Shown: positions 26,645 to 34,254 of the stretch, one piece after another | Layout: each line of letters begins with the position of its first letter | How positions within the stretch are numbered: position 1 is the stretch's first letter | NCBI RefSeq assembly: GCF_000315235.1 | Contig: NZ_BALG01000151.1 | Coordinates: 1-34,306 of the forward strand | From: Paenibacillus popilliae ATCC 14706 | GTDB lineage: Bacteria; Bacillota; Bacilli; Paenibacillales; Paenibacillaceae | Direction of reading: 5' to 3' | DNA: 34,306 nucleotides | Position numbers and translations under genes: made by a program | The notes under the pieces: model-generated | Told to the model about the DNA's origin: nothing | The model's input: only the letters and a program-made list of their open reading frames with translations | Database searches by the model: none

Positions 26645-28006
26645 TCAAAATCCGGACAAATACCGGGCGTATTCCACCGTTTTGCGGACGGAGGGACGGA
26701 CTCGGTTGACGTTCAACGGAGTATTGTCATTTTTGGAAGGCTTGGAGTTGACTTCAAGTAGCCACACTTTGCCTGACGTATCGACAGCCAGGTCAATCCC
26801 CAATTCACCGAAGTGAGCGGGAATATGCGTGTCGATGCCGCGCGCGATATCGAGCGCCGCCCGCTGCAGCTTGCCCATGATGTCGCTCTTCGCCCCGGCC
26901 GGCAGATTCGATCGGCCGACCGCTTCCTTTACGGTGCTGAGCGTTCCGCCGCGCGCCACATTCGACACGAAGTGCTGCGTGCTCGCGGTTCGGGCGACGA
27001 TGGACGTGATGCTCCAGCGGCCGTGAATGTTCTTCTGAACGAGCGCGCGGAAATCGATCGGGCGCTTGGCAAAATCGATCAGGTTCAAGCCTTGCTGGAT
27101 CTGGTAGCGATTCGTCTTCAGCTTCCCGGACAGGGTAGAGAACAGCTTGGTTAAGCTGCTGAAGTTATGGCGCTTGGTGCCGCTAATATTGGAATAGAGG
27201 GCTTGAAAGCTGTTATCCGAGGTACGGTTGATGCAGATGATGCCTTTGCCGAGGCTTCCTCGGGCCGGCTTCAGGAAGAGGGTCTGATATCGCCCGCTCA
27301 TCGTCTTGAGGGTAGAGTACTTGCGCAGCAGATGTGATTCCGGCAAGTAGCGGGTCAACTCTGCACTGGTCTTCAACGCGTCGAACACCTCGGTCTTATC
27401 CAGAAACTTTTCATTGAATACATGTGACTGGTAACGTGATTTTACTTCTTTCATGAAATGCTGTACGCTAGGTTTGTTCTCCAGAGCTCGTGACGTCAGA
27501 CGATTGTTCACGACATCCGGGATTGGCATGCTGGTGAGCTGCCAGCTTCCTTTGGTGTAAACCCATGCCTGTATCCGTAGCGTGTCCTTCACATGTTCCG
27601 GCGTGAAGAAGCAGGCAACGGCTCCTTGGGATTGGCAGGCATCGACCATCTCCCGGCAGAAGGCGGTAATCGAGCCGAACGGCCGATCCGGAACAGCAGG
27701 ATAATCCCGGCTGATCAGGACGCCGATAAGCGGACCGATTCTCAACGTCTGTTGGGTATACGTTAGCCGCAGGGCAACATCGCTAGACAGTCCCATATTG
27801 TGGGCAAGCGCGTGATTGATCCGGAGCCCGTTAGATTTGGGAACGGAGGATACGATCACGCTCTGTCTGAAGGAACCGAAGCGGATCGTAATCGGATGGT
27901 TTACGGGAATCTTCCATTGCTTGACATAGCTGTCACCCAACATGATTGTGTCTTCCCGCAAGATGCCGGCGCTCACAACGTGGAGCCTCACTTTTGATTT
28001 CAACAT
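26645..28006 (-). CDS. yheD: YheD-type ATP-grasp protein with extra N-terminal domain (first in operon)
   Basis: The 453-aa product has the extra N-terminal beta-type domain (KSKVRLHVVSAGILRED; PITIRFGSFRQSVIV), then RIGPLIGVLISRDYP at the core start, LFLKPARGSLGKGI in the ATP-grasp region, IQQGLNLIDFAKRPIDFR, SNVARGGT and WLLEVNSKPSKN. The ATG at 28006 follows GGAAGGAG; an upstream frame extension (28036) has no such signal. As the promoter-proximal gene, divergent from yheB, it corresponds to yheD of Bacillus subtilis, where yheD-yheC adjoin yheB-yheA. Expression is expected in the mother cell during sporulation, though no clear sigma-E or sigma-K promoter was identified. Confidence 0.9.
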   Translation of the reverse strand: MLKSKVRLHVVSAGILREDTIMLGDSYVKQWKIPVNHPITIRFGSFRQSVIVSSVPKSNGLRINHALAHNMGLSSDVALRLTYTQQTLRIGPLIGVLISRDYPAVPDRPFGSITAFCREMVDACQSQGAVACFFTPEHVKDTLRIQAWVYTKGSWQLTSMPIPDVVNNRLTSRALENKPSVQHFMKEVKSRYQSHVFNEKFLDKTEVFDALKTSAELTRYLPESHLLRKYSTLKTMSGRYQTLFLKPARGSLGKGIICINRTSDNSFQALYSNISGTKRHNFSSLTKLFSTLSGKLKTNRYQIQQGLNLIDFAKRPIDFRALVQKNIHGRWSITSIVARTASTQHFVSNVARGGTLSTVKEAVGRSNLPAGAKSDIMGKLQRAALDIARGIDTHIPAHFGELGIDLAVDTSGKVWLLEVNSKPSKNDNTPLNVNRVRPSVRKTVEYARYLSGF

Positions 28007-28034
28007 GTTGGTTCTCCTTCCAACGACGACTTGC

Positions 28035-28105
28035 ATGATGAATCACGGTATGCACCGGACTGGTGTCGATACAAATACAGGTGAACCGCATACGTAATTC
28101 ATCAT
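28035..28105. promoter_or_regulatory. Long imperfect inverted repeat between yheD and yheB
   Basis: The left arm 28035-28053 (ATGATGAATCACGGTATGC) and the right arm 28088-28105 are complementary except for one mismatch and one bulged base. The arms are 34 bases apart. They lie in the 154-base region shared by the two divergent units. A related TTGCAT(G/C)ATGAA sequence occurs at 28031 and 28134. It may be a regulator-binding site or a stem in the yheD leader RNA. Confidence 0.5.
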
Positions 28106-28160
28106 ATGAGGACATATTTCCCTTGGTGATTGACTTGCATCATGAAAGGAGGGGTTCGAC

Positions 28161-29336
28161 GTGCCCAATTGGATGTTTATTCTATTTAGCGTCATTGTCG
28201 CCGCGTTCGTCGGCGGTATAACGAATCATTTTGCGATAAAGATGCTGTTCCACCCGCGGCAGCCGATTCATCTGTTCGGGCGTAGAGTGCCGTTCACGCC
28301 CGGCCTCATTCCGAAGCGGAAGTCAGATATTGCGGCCTCGCTCGGGGAAGTCGTATCCGAATATTTAGTGACCAGCGACGGGCTGCGGGTGATGCTGCGC
28401 CAGCCGGAGGTGCAGGAACAGGCGACGGCCGGGCTGACGGGCTTTCTCGACCGGCTGCTGGCGGACGATCGCACGTTGTGTGAATGGGCTGCGATCGCCT
28501 CCCCCGGCCGGAGCTGGCTCGAGATATGCGCGGCTTGGGGGGAGCGGCTCGACACACTGACCGAGTCGGGAATCCGGTACGGGTTGGCAGGCAGCGGCTG
28601 GGACGAGCGTCCGCTGTCCGAGTTCCTGTCGGCAGGGCAGGAGGAGAGCCTGAACCGGCTAGCAGGCAAGGCTGCTTCCGCCATCCTGCTGTCGATTGAG
28701 CGGGAGCTGCTGTCGTCCGGCGGGCAGCGCATGCTGCTGCGGATGGCGAAGGAATTCGTCGACCGTTCGAAGGGCTTCATGGGCGTGATGGCGGCCATCT
28801 TCGTCGATGAAGACAAGCTGGTGACGCGGATAACGCCCCTGCTGGCGGAGCAGCTCCGTTCTGACAAGGTCCAAGAGACCGTGACCCTTATGCTGGAACG
28901 GAAGCTGGAGGAGTGTCTGAGCCAGCCGCCGGCCGAGCTGCTGCGCGCCTGGTCGGAAGGCGAATCCGAGCCTGCCGATCAGATTCTCGGCCTGGCGAAG
29001 TCATGGCTGCAGTGGAGCCGCCGCTTGGAGCGGTGGGGAGGGTCGCGGCCGATCCGCTGGCTGAAGGAGAGCAAGGAGGCTTGGCAGCCTTACGTGCCGC
29101 GAATCGTCGATTGCGCGATCACGCTGTTGGACCGCAATCTGGACAAGGTAGTGCGCGCCGCCCGCCTGCAGGATGTGGTCCGTTCGCAGGTGGGGCAATT
29201 CCCGATCGAGCGGCTGGAGACGATCATTTTGAGCGTATCGGGGAAGGAGTTCCGTGCCATCACGTGGCTCGGGGCGTTGCTTGGGGGGATGATCGGCTTG
29301 ATTCAGTCGTTGCTTCTGCTTGCAATCGGTTCGTAG
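28161..29336 (+). CDS. yheB: YheB, DUF445 membrane protein
   Basis: The 391-aa product begins with a membrane helix (about 5-22), then the DUF445 signature VGGITNHFAIKMLFHPRQP, PFTPGLIPKRKSDIAASLG, and ends with a second helix (about 367-388; WLGALLGGMIGLIQSLLLLAIGS is shorter in each motif). The middle is amphipathic helical. DUF445 proteins are membrane proteins of unclear role, linked to the yhe locus in spore formers. The GTG start follows AAAGGAGG with 8-base spacing. Its final 838 bases recur 3.9 kb downstream as a broken copy (32399-33237). Confidence 0.93.
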   Translation: MPNWMFILFSVIVAAFVGGITNHFAIKMLFHPRQPIHLFGRRVPFTPGLIPKRKSDIAASLGEVVSEYLVTSDGLRVMLRQPEVQEQATAGLTGFLDRLLADDRTLCEWAAIASPGRSWLEICAAWGERLDTLTESGIRYGLAGSGWDERPLSEFLSAGQEESLNRLAGKAASAILLSIERELLSSGGQRMLLRMAKEFVDRSKGFMGVMAAIFVDEDKLVTRITPLLAEQLRSDKVQETVTLMLERKLEECLSQPPAELLRAWSEGESEPADQILGLAKSWLQWSRRLERWGGSRPIRWLKESKEAWQPYVPRIVDCAITLLDRNLDKVVRAARLQDVVRSQVGQFPIERLETIILSVSGKEFRAITWLGALLGGMIGLIQSLLLLAIGS

Positions 29337-29469
29337 CTCCTGCGACAGCGGGGTATGCTGACTAATAAGGAAGAACGGAAAGGATGAGAACGAATGAGTG
29401 TATACGATCAAGCCCATGAATTGGCCCACGCCTTGCAACAATCAGACGAGGCGAAGGCCGTCGAGACGG
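28499..29469 (+). repeat. 971-bp direct repeat, copy 1 (yheB 3' part to yheA 5' part)
   Basis: This segment recurs at 32399-33369 with a constant offset of 3,900 bases apart from one single-base insertion and one single-base deletion. Copy 1 lies in the intact yheB-yheA genes. Copies differ at scattered positions (for example Cys to Trp, Thr to Ala and Gly to Glu changes in the yheB reading), so the duplication is not brand new. Confidence 0.92.
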
Positions 29470-29729
29470 TGATGAAGGCCATTGAGTCCGATGCGGACAG
29501 CAAGCGGATGCTGGATGATTTCCGTCTGCGCCAGATGGAGATGCAGCAGAAGATGATGACCGGCGAGATGCCGGATCAGTCGGAGCTGGACAACATGGAG
29601 AAGCTGTATGAAGTCATCAGCATAAATACGGAGATCGCGAAGCTGTTCGAAGCCGAACGGCGGCTCGCGGTCGTGATTCAGGATGTGAATAAGATCGTAT
29701 CGGATGCGCTCGGCCATTTGTATGGTTGA
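29394..29729 (+). CDS. yheA: YheA, YlbF/YmcA-family small protein (DUF964)
   Basis: The 111-aa product begins MSVYDQAHELAHALQQSDE and is helical throughout, with MLDDFRLRQMEMQQKMM in the centre and IAKLFEAERRLAVVIQDVN near the end. This is the YlbF/YmcA/YheA (DUF964) pattern. Relatives YlbF and YmcA act with YaaT in RNA processing and in biofilm and sporulation control; the role of YheA itself is not established. It follows yheB by 57 bases, with GGAAAGGATGAG before the ATG, and probably shares its transcript. A 30-codon copy of its 5' end exists at 33294. Confidence 0.88.
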   Translation: MSVYDQAHELAHALQQSDEAKAVETVMKAIESDADSKRMLDDFRLRQMEMQQKMMTGEMPDQSELDNMEKLYEVISINTEIAKLFEAERRLAVVIQDVNKIVSDALGHLYG

Positions 29730-29743
29730 TCCGGAAGTGCCAA

Positions 29744-29839
29744 GTGCGAGTCCGGCGGCTGGGTGACTCCGAATCCGAAGAAATTTGGAACACATTCTTC
29801 CAAGAGCTCAAGCAGCGTGGATTATGGGGTGTAGATAAA
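29744..29839 (+). pseudogene. Fragment of a Mutator-type (IS256-like) transposase
   Basis: The frame from 29744 reads VRRLGDSESEEIWNTFFQ, ELKQRGLWGVD. IS256-family transposases have a catalytic-domain segment 'vlGxxxgdSEs..fW..fL..LkxRGLxgV', which this matches. It is preceded and followed by unrelated sequence with no start, so it is a short relic, and it abuts the end of yheA within 15 bases. Confidence 0.6.
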
Positions 29840-30033
29840 CCGCACGCCTATGGCCGGCAGGAAGTATCTGGATATGACGGATGAATTGAAGTGGCGTAAA
29901 ACAAGTCAAAAGACTGCATCCAAAGTTATGCGATTAAGTTAGAGAGATGAATTTTACTTGAGGGAATTTACATAATTTTGGACTTGGCTAAAGGTATTAA
30001 AACAAATCCCCCCCATATACATAAAAAATATAA

Positions 30034-31051
30034 TGCTCCCAAAGGATGAGACACAGGAGCGTGATAAACAAGTTATAATCAAGCTATGGAAAAACAAAAT
30101 CGATATACTGCAGAGTTTAAAACCAAAGTCGTGCTGGAAGTGCTCCGTGAGGAGCAGACCGTCAATGAAATTGCATCGAAATATGATCAGTCAATGGAAG
30201 GCCGAGTTCTTAGAGCGCGTTTCAACCGTCTTCGAAGAAGGCCAGTAAAGCCGACAAAGTGAGAAAGGAGTACGAAGCCAAGCAAGAACGTCTGGAGAAG
30301 CTGGTAGGTCAACTCACGGTTGAAGTCGACTGGCTCAAAAAAAATCTGGCCTCAAATGAACCGCTGGAAGCCCGTTAAGCGATGGTGGAGCGGGACAATG
30401 CGTAGATTAAGATTACGGTGAAACGCCAAACGGAGCTACTGGACGTAAATCGGACCCGTGTCTACCGCCTCTCAAGGGAACAACGCGAAAGGGAAGAGAA
30501 TGTTCGGCTCATGCATCGGATCGACGAGCTTTACATAAAGCATCCCTACTTCGGTTAACGGCGCATGATGAGATTCATTCGCGATCAGGGACATGAGGTC
30601 AACCGCAAGCGTGTGCGCTGCTTGATGCAAATCATGGGGCTTGAAGCGGTCTATCCAAAGAGAACCTAAGCAAACGCCTTCACGTGGCCTATACACATCC
30701 CTACCTGCTTCGTAGCCTCTGCATCGATCATTCCAATCAGGGTCTGGAGAGTCGATATTACCAATCTGCGGATGGGCAAGAGCCGGGCAACCGACAACAG
30801 CCGAACAGAGCGATTCTTCCGCTCATTCAAGTATGAATGCATTTATTTGAATGAATTCGAAAACCTTTGTGCGTTACGTCAAGGGATCGTTTGCTTTGTC
30901 CATTTTTACAATGAGAACGCCCTCACCAGTCGCTCGGTAAGGCACGACCTGTGCATTTCTATGCTCACATAGCTAAGCCTATTGCATCCTAATCGCTGGA
31001 AGGAGGACATACCTTATTTCTCAAAAAATTGTATCTTGATAATGGGGAGCA
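30034..31051 (+). mobile_element. Degenerate IS3-family insertion sequence
   Basis: The two ends are TGCTCCC (30034-30040) and GGGAGCA (31045-31051), and the first 22 bases at each end match at 14 positions. Inside, an OrfA remnant starts at 30086 (RYTAEFKTKVVLEVLREE, VNEIASKY), loses a few codons, then reads ISQWKAEFLERVS in another frame, ADKVRKEYEAKQERLEKL and VDWLKKN. An OrfB remnant shows ELLDVNRTRVYRL, MHRIDELYIKHPYFG with a stop where Tyr is expected, RVRCLMQIMGLEAVYPKR, and after a deletion of the catalytic core ATDNSRTERFFRSFKYECI. It is about 1.0 kb with multiple stops and cannot transpose. No target duplication is visible. Confidence 0.85.
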
Positions 31052-31115
31052 CTACATTATTAACGATGATTCCAAAGATGTCACTATTAATGTTGTTATA
31101 AAGGGAGGAAATATC

Positions 31116-31253
31116 ATGAACATCAAAAAAACTTTTTTGTATAGTGTTGGAGTTATTTTAGCTCTGGCTGTTATTGGATTTATAGGTAATGCATTAACTC
31201 CAATTGTTGAATTTATTTGGTTTTCTTGGTTCCAGCCTCGCCTGACATGGTAA
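31116..31253 (+). CDS. 45-aa single-span membrane protein
   Basis: The ATG at 31116 follows AAGGGAGG with a 7-base spacing. The peptide starts MNIKKTFLYSVGVILALAV, continues hydrophobic to about residue 25 and ends in an aromatic tail (FIWFSWFQPRLTW). It thus has a basic N-terminus, one hydrophobic helix and an aromatic, Trp-rich C-terminus. It is AT-rich and lies 36 bases ahead of the DUF3139 gene, so both form one unit. I recognise no family. Candidates are a small membrane regulator or a secreted or inserted peptide. Confidence 0.6.
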   Translation: MNIKKTFLYSVGVILALAVIGFIGNALTPIVEFIWFSWFQPRLTW

Positions 31254-31289
31254 ATGAAAATTCTAAAAGAAGTGGGAGGAATAAGCTGA

Positions 31290-31565
31290 ATGAATACAAA
31301 AAGAAAAATGTTCTACGGTATTTTAATTGCTTTAGTTTTAATTATTCTTATTCCAATTTTGAAGATTAAATGGACTATGTATAGCCTAGAAAAAAATTTG
31401 CATGATTATTTAATTCATACACAAAAATACAAAGAAGAGGAGATTTTAAGTATTAAATGTGTACTATCTGATCTTCCTAAATATCCAGTTTACGTGAGAT
31501 TTAAAGATAAACCAAATTACCATCATGTATATTTTTTTAGAGGAAACTCATGGACTCAACTTTGA
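31290..31565 (+). CDS. DUF3139-family protein
   Basis: The 91-aa product has a basic N-terminus and a membrane helix (about 8-26), then an extracytoplasmic part LEKNLHDYLIHTQKYKEEEI, LPKYPVYVRFKDKPNYHH, ending FFRGNSWTQL. The 'v..YL....ykexEI' and 'pkYxVyVxFxDEPn' pattern is typical of DUF3139, a family of small anchored proteins of unknown function in Bacillota. The ATG follows GGGAGG. It is the second gene of a pair with the 45-aa membrane protein and is followed at once by a perfect palindromic terminator. Confidence 0.8.
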   Translation: MNTKRKMFYGILIALVLIILIPILKIKWTMYSLEKNLHDYLIHTQKYKEEEILSIKCVLSDLPKYPVYVRFKDKPNYHHVYFFRGNSWTQL

Positions 31566-31571
31566 AAACAA

Positions 31572-31609
31572 AAAAAGTAATATACCTAAATTTAGGTATA
31601 TTACTTTTT
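31572..31609. terminator. Perfect 38-bp palindromic bidirectional terminator
   Basis: The arms 31572-31590 and 31591-31609 are exact reverse complements, starting with AAAAAG and ending with CTTTTT, so both strands have a T run. It lies between the DUF3139 gene (plus) and the convergent hydrolase gene (minus). Confidence 0.9.
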
Positions 31610-31664
31610 AAGTATCAGGGTGGGCGTTATCTCCAGTGTCCTTGTCCCAATACTAAAGAAAATA

Positions 31665-32258
31665 TCATGCTTTGAATGAACCAACTTTTTCAAAAGGACT
31701 TGATGTAAATTCGGATGGTAAAATATATACAGAGTCTGTAACTTTTGCACGATATGATGTTATATCTTCATGAGGGTATTCCAAACCGTAGTAAAGTGCT
31801 TGCCAAATGAATTTAGAGCAATAACTGGGGTTTAGTACGTTCAATTTTAGTCTATCGGTTTCATGGGGGGCTGGAATTTCATAGTCTGTTACTTTAGAAT
31901 ATTTTTCCTTCACCCATCGACCAGCAGCTGCTTTGGTTGACCGGTTAAATCTATATATTTCAATATCTTCGCCGGATTTATGCCTTGTTCGATAATTGCT
32001 AACCGTGTCAGATTTGCCCCCAGCAGAAGTTTGACCATCATCTACTATACTATTAGCATGATAAATTTTATTATCATCAGCTACAATAGCCACATGTCCT
32101 ACAATAAGGCTAGAACCTTTTTTAGACGAATAAAGAATATCACCTGCTTTCATTTCAATATTTGTACCTGGGTAATAGTCAGCATAAGCCAAAGCTGTAG
32201 TAAATACTAAAGCGAACACAAAAAAACTAAAACATGTACTTGTAATCTTCTTGAATAT
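31665..32258 (-). CDS. Secreted papain-like hydrolase (YiiX/permuted NlpC-P60 type), start codon ATA
   Basis: The reading from 32258 begins ATA-TTC-AAG-AAG and gives a full signal peptide (FKKITSTCFSFFVFALVF, ending ALAYA before DYYPGT). GGGAGG stands 7 bases before that ATA, and a stop codon is directly upstream, so the original start was here. A GTG at 32219 would give only half of the signal. The mature part has KAGDILYSSKKGS, VGHVAIVADDNKIYHAN with the His, and a Cys in SYCSKFIWQALYYG, the His-then-Cys order of permuted NlpC/P60 (YiiX/YebB) hydrolases, which cut peptides or amide bonds. With an ATA start, translation is likely very weak or lost. Confidence 0.7.
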   Translation of the reverse strand: MFKKITSTCFSFFVFALVFTTALAYADYYPGTNIEMKAGDILYSSKKGSSLIVGHVAIVADDNKIYHANSIVDDGQTSAGGKSDTVSNYRTRHKSGEDIEIYRFNRSTKAAAGRWVKEKYSKVTDYEIPAPHETDRLKLNVLNPSYCSKFIWQALYYGLEYPHEDITSYRAKVTDSVYILPSEFTSSPFEKVGSFKA

Positions 32259-32398
32259 TTAATCGCCTCCCAATATTATCCTTGGATAAAATATCCTATC
32301 ATTAATATACCTAAGGTTGAGCGGTATTTCAACAATAAATTACTATAAACTAGGATCGTTACCAGGTCGGGGCACTTGGCCAACGATTCGCGAATCAT

Positions 32399-33237
32399 CT
32401 CCCCCGGCCGGAGCTGGCTCGAGATATGCGCGGCTTGGGGGGAGCGGCTCGACACACTGACCGAGTCGGGAATCCGGTACGGGTTGGCAGGCAGCGGCTG
32501 GGACGAGCATCCGCTGTCCGAGTTCCTGCCGGCAGGGCAGGAGGAAAGCCTGAACCGGCTAGCAGGCAAGGCTGCTTCTGCCATTCTGCTGTCGATTGAG
32601 CGGGAGCTGCTGTCGTCCGGCGGGCAGCGCATGCTGCTGCGGATGGCGAAGGAATTCGTCGACCGTTCGAAGGGCTTCATGGGCGTGATGGCGGCCATCT
32701 TCGTCGATGAAGACAAGCTGGTGACGCGGATAACGCCCCTGCTGGCGGAGCAGCTCCGTTCTGACAAGGTACAAGGAACCGTGACCCTCATGCTGGAACG
32801 GAAGCTGGAGGAGTGGCTGAGCCAGCCGCCGGCCGAACTGCTGCGCGCCTGGTCGGAAGGCGAATCCGAGCCTGCCGATCAGATTCTCGGCCTGGCGAAG
32901 TTATGGCTGCAGTGGAGCCGCCGCTTGGAGCGGTGGGGAGAGTCGCGGCCGAGCCACTGGTTGGAGGAGAGCAAGGAGGCTTGGCAGCCTTACGTGCCGC
33001 GGATCGTTGATTATGCGCTTGCGCTGTTGGACCGCAATCTGGACAAGGTAGTGCGCGCCGCCCGCCTGCAGGATGTGGTCCGTTCGCAGGTAGGGCAATT
33101 CCCGATCGAGCGGCTGGAGACAATCATTTTGAGCGTATCGGGGAAGGAGTTCCGTGCCATCACGTGGCTCGGGGCGTTGCTTGGGGGGGATGATCGGCTT
33201 GATTCAGTCGTTGCTTCTGCTTGCAATCGGTTCGTAG
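32399..33237 (+). pseudogene. yheB: yheB, 5'-truncated and frameshifted copy
   Basis: The copy starts at a codon matching residue 113 of YheB, so the N-terminal helix and DUF445 signature are absent and there is no start signal. An extra G in the run at 33183-33189 shifts the frame near the C-terminal helix, and the shifted reading continues past the original stop (33237). The rest is about 97% identical by eye to the intact gene. It cannot make a normal YheB. Confidence 0.9.
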
Positions 33238-33369
33238 CTCCTGCGACAGCGGGCATGCTGACTAATGAGAAAGAACGGAAAGGATGAGAACGGATGAGTG
33301 TATACGATCAAGCCCATGAATTGGCCCACGCCTTGCAACAATCAGACGAGGCGAAGGCCGTCGAGACGG
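32399..33369 (+). repeat. 971-bp direct repeat, copy 2
   Basis: This is the second copy of 28499-29469. The left border falls at CTCCCCC just after unrelated sequence; the right border is the base after GAGACGG in yheA. Between the copies lie 2.9 kb: the rest of yheA, two transposase relics, the DUF3139 pair and the hydrolase. Confidence 0.92.
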
Positions 33370-33386
33370 CGGTGATATCGTTATAG
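33294..33386 (+). pseudogene. yheA: yheA, 5' fragment (copy)
   Basis: The first 25 codons match yheA (MSVYDQAHELAHALQQSDE), with the ribosome-binding site retained, then the sequence diverges after GAGACGG and stops at a TAG after five new codons (AVISL). A 30-aa peptide may still be translated, but it is only about a quarter of the normal protein. Confidence 0.85.
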
Positions 33387-33436
33387 TGACTGTTATAGCA
33401 AAGCGTAAGTATAGACAAACTATGAATAAACTACAC

Positions 33437-33475
33437 AAAGGACGAAACACCTTCGGAGTGTTCGTCCTTTTATAT
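33437..33475 (+). terminator. Terminator after the yheA fragment
   Basis: AAAGGACGAA (33437-33446) pairs with TTCGTCCTTT (33461-33470), extended by CAC/GTG across a CTTCGGA loop with one bulged A, followed by TATATTG. It separates the duplicated segment from the receptor remnant. Confidence 0.75.
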
Positions 33476-33575
33476 TGATAATAATACAAAATGGATGATT
33501 TGTAAAAAAATGATTGTATTTCGTAAGATGCATGGTAAAGTATAGATAATTACATTGCCGAAGGGAGTTGAAACT

Positions 33576-34254
33576 ATGAATACCGTTGCTGCGAAGCCAC
33601 AGCGCTTGGGGAAGCTAATACAGTGTACAGTGCTATCGGCAGAAGAAGGAAATAGTCTATCGAAGCTACAAGAAGCGGTCTTCCTTGATAAGAGCAGCCT
33701 GTCGAGAATTGAAAGCAGCGAAATCAAATACCCCTGATTTTAACATCATTTAATCCATTGCTGCTGTATTAGACATCCCCGGTGACGACATCGTAGAACA
33801 GTACATCGAGATTGGACATAAATCACATGTAATTTACTTGTTTTTGCAAAAAACACTCGAAAAATGAAGACAGCTTAGACTTGGTAGAAAAGCTTGATCA
33901 GATAGCATTCATCGTAATATATGAACCCATTCAACTATCTTTGTATAACCTCATCATTGGACTACTCACGTTCCTACGGAATTATGCCCTATACTGCCAA
34001 AAGGGTTTTACCAAAAGTACAGGATTGAACGAAATGATTTCAGCAGATTTTTTTAAGCGATAAAGAACGAATACTGCTGCACTATAGACTAAGCGTTCAC
34101 GCTTATAGTCTTATGTACTATCACGATGCTATAGGTCTGGGAAATTATGTTATGAAAACTTACGTAGCAGCACAACGACCAGACATCCTGCAAAGAACTA
34201 GGAAAAGACCCAAAATTGTCTTTAGAAAATACGGTACGAAAAGGAGAAGAGAAC
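33576..34254 (+). pseudogene. Decayed RRNPP-type (AloR-like) peptide receptor gene
   Basis: The ATG at 33576 follows GAAGGGAG. The first 53 codons hold a helix-turn-helix ending LDKSSLSRIESSEI, then a frameshift and a TAA follow. In the next frame PDFNII, a stop, then SIAAVLDIPGDDIVEQYIEIGHK continues the HTH and linker. Further on, in other frames, SYGIMPYTAKGFYQKYRIERNDFSR-like and ILLHYRLSVHAYSLMYYHDA segments match the tetratricopeptide repeats of RRNPP receptors (each shown only in part). There are several shifts, stops and a large deletion; a receptor of this type is about 400 aa. These proteins bind small secreted peptides and control gene expression. The AloR subgroup assignment is an inference from family memory and context. 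Confidence 0.7.

Noticed and set aside
30033-30248. 71-codon frame in the IS3 remnant
   Set aside because: Only its second half is transposase-like; it is a piece of the decayed element and not a gene.
32276-32791. 171-codon minus-strand frame opposite the yheB copy
   Set aside because: The same antisense frame exists opposite the intact yheB gene, so it is a shadow.
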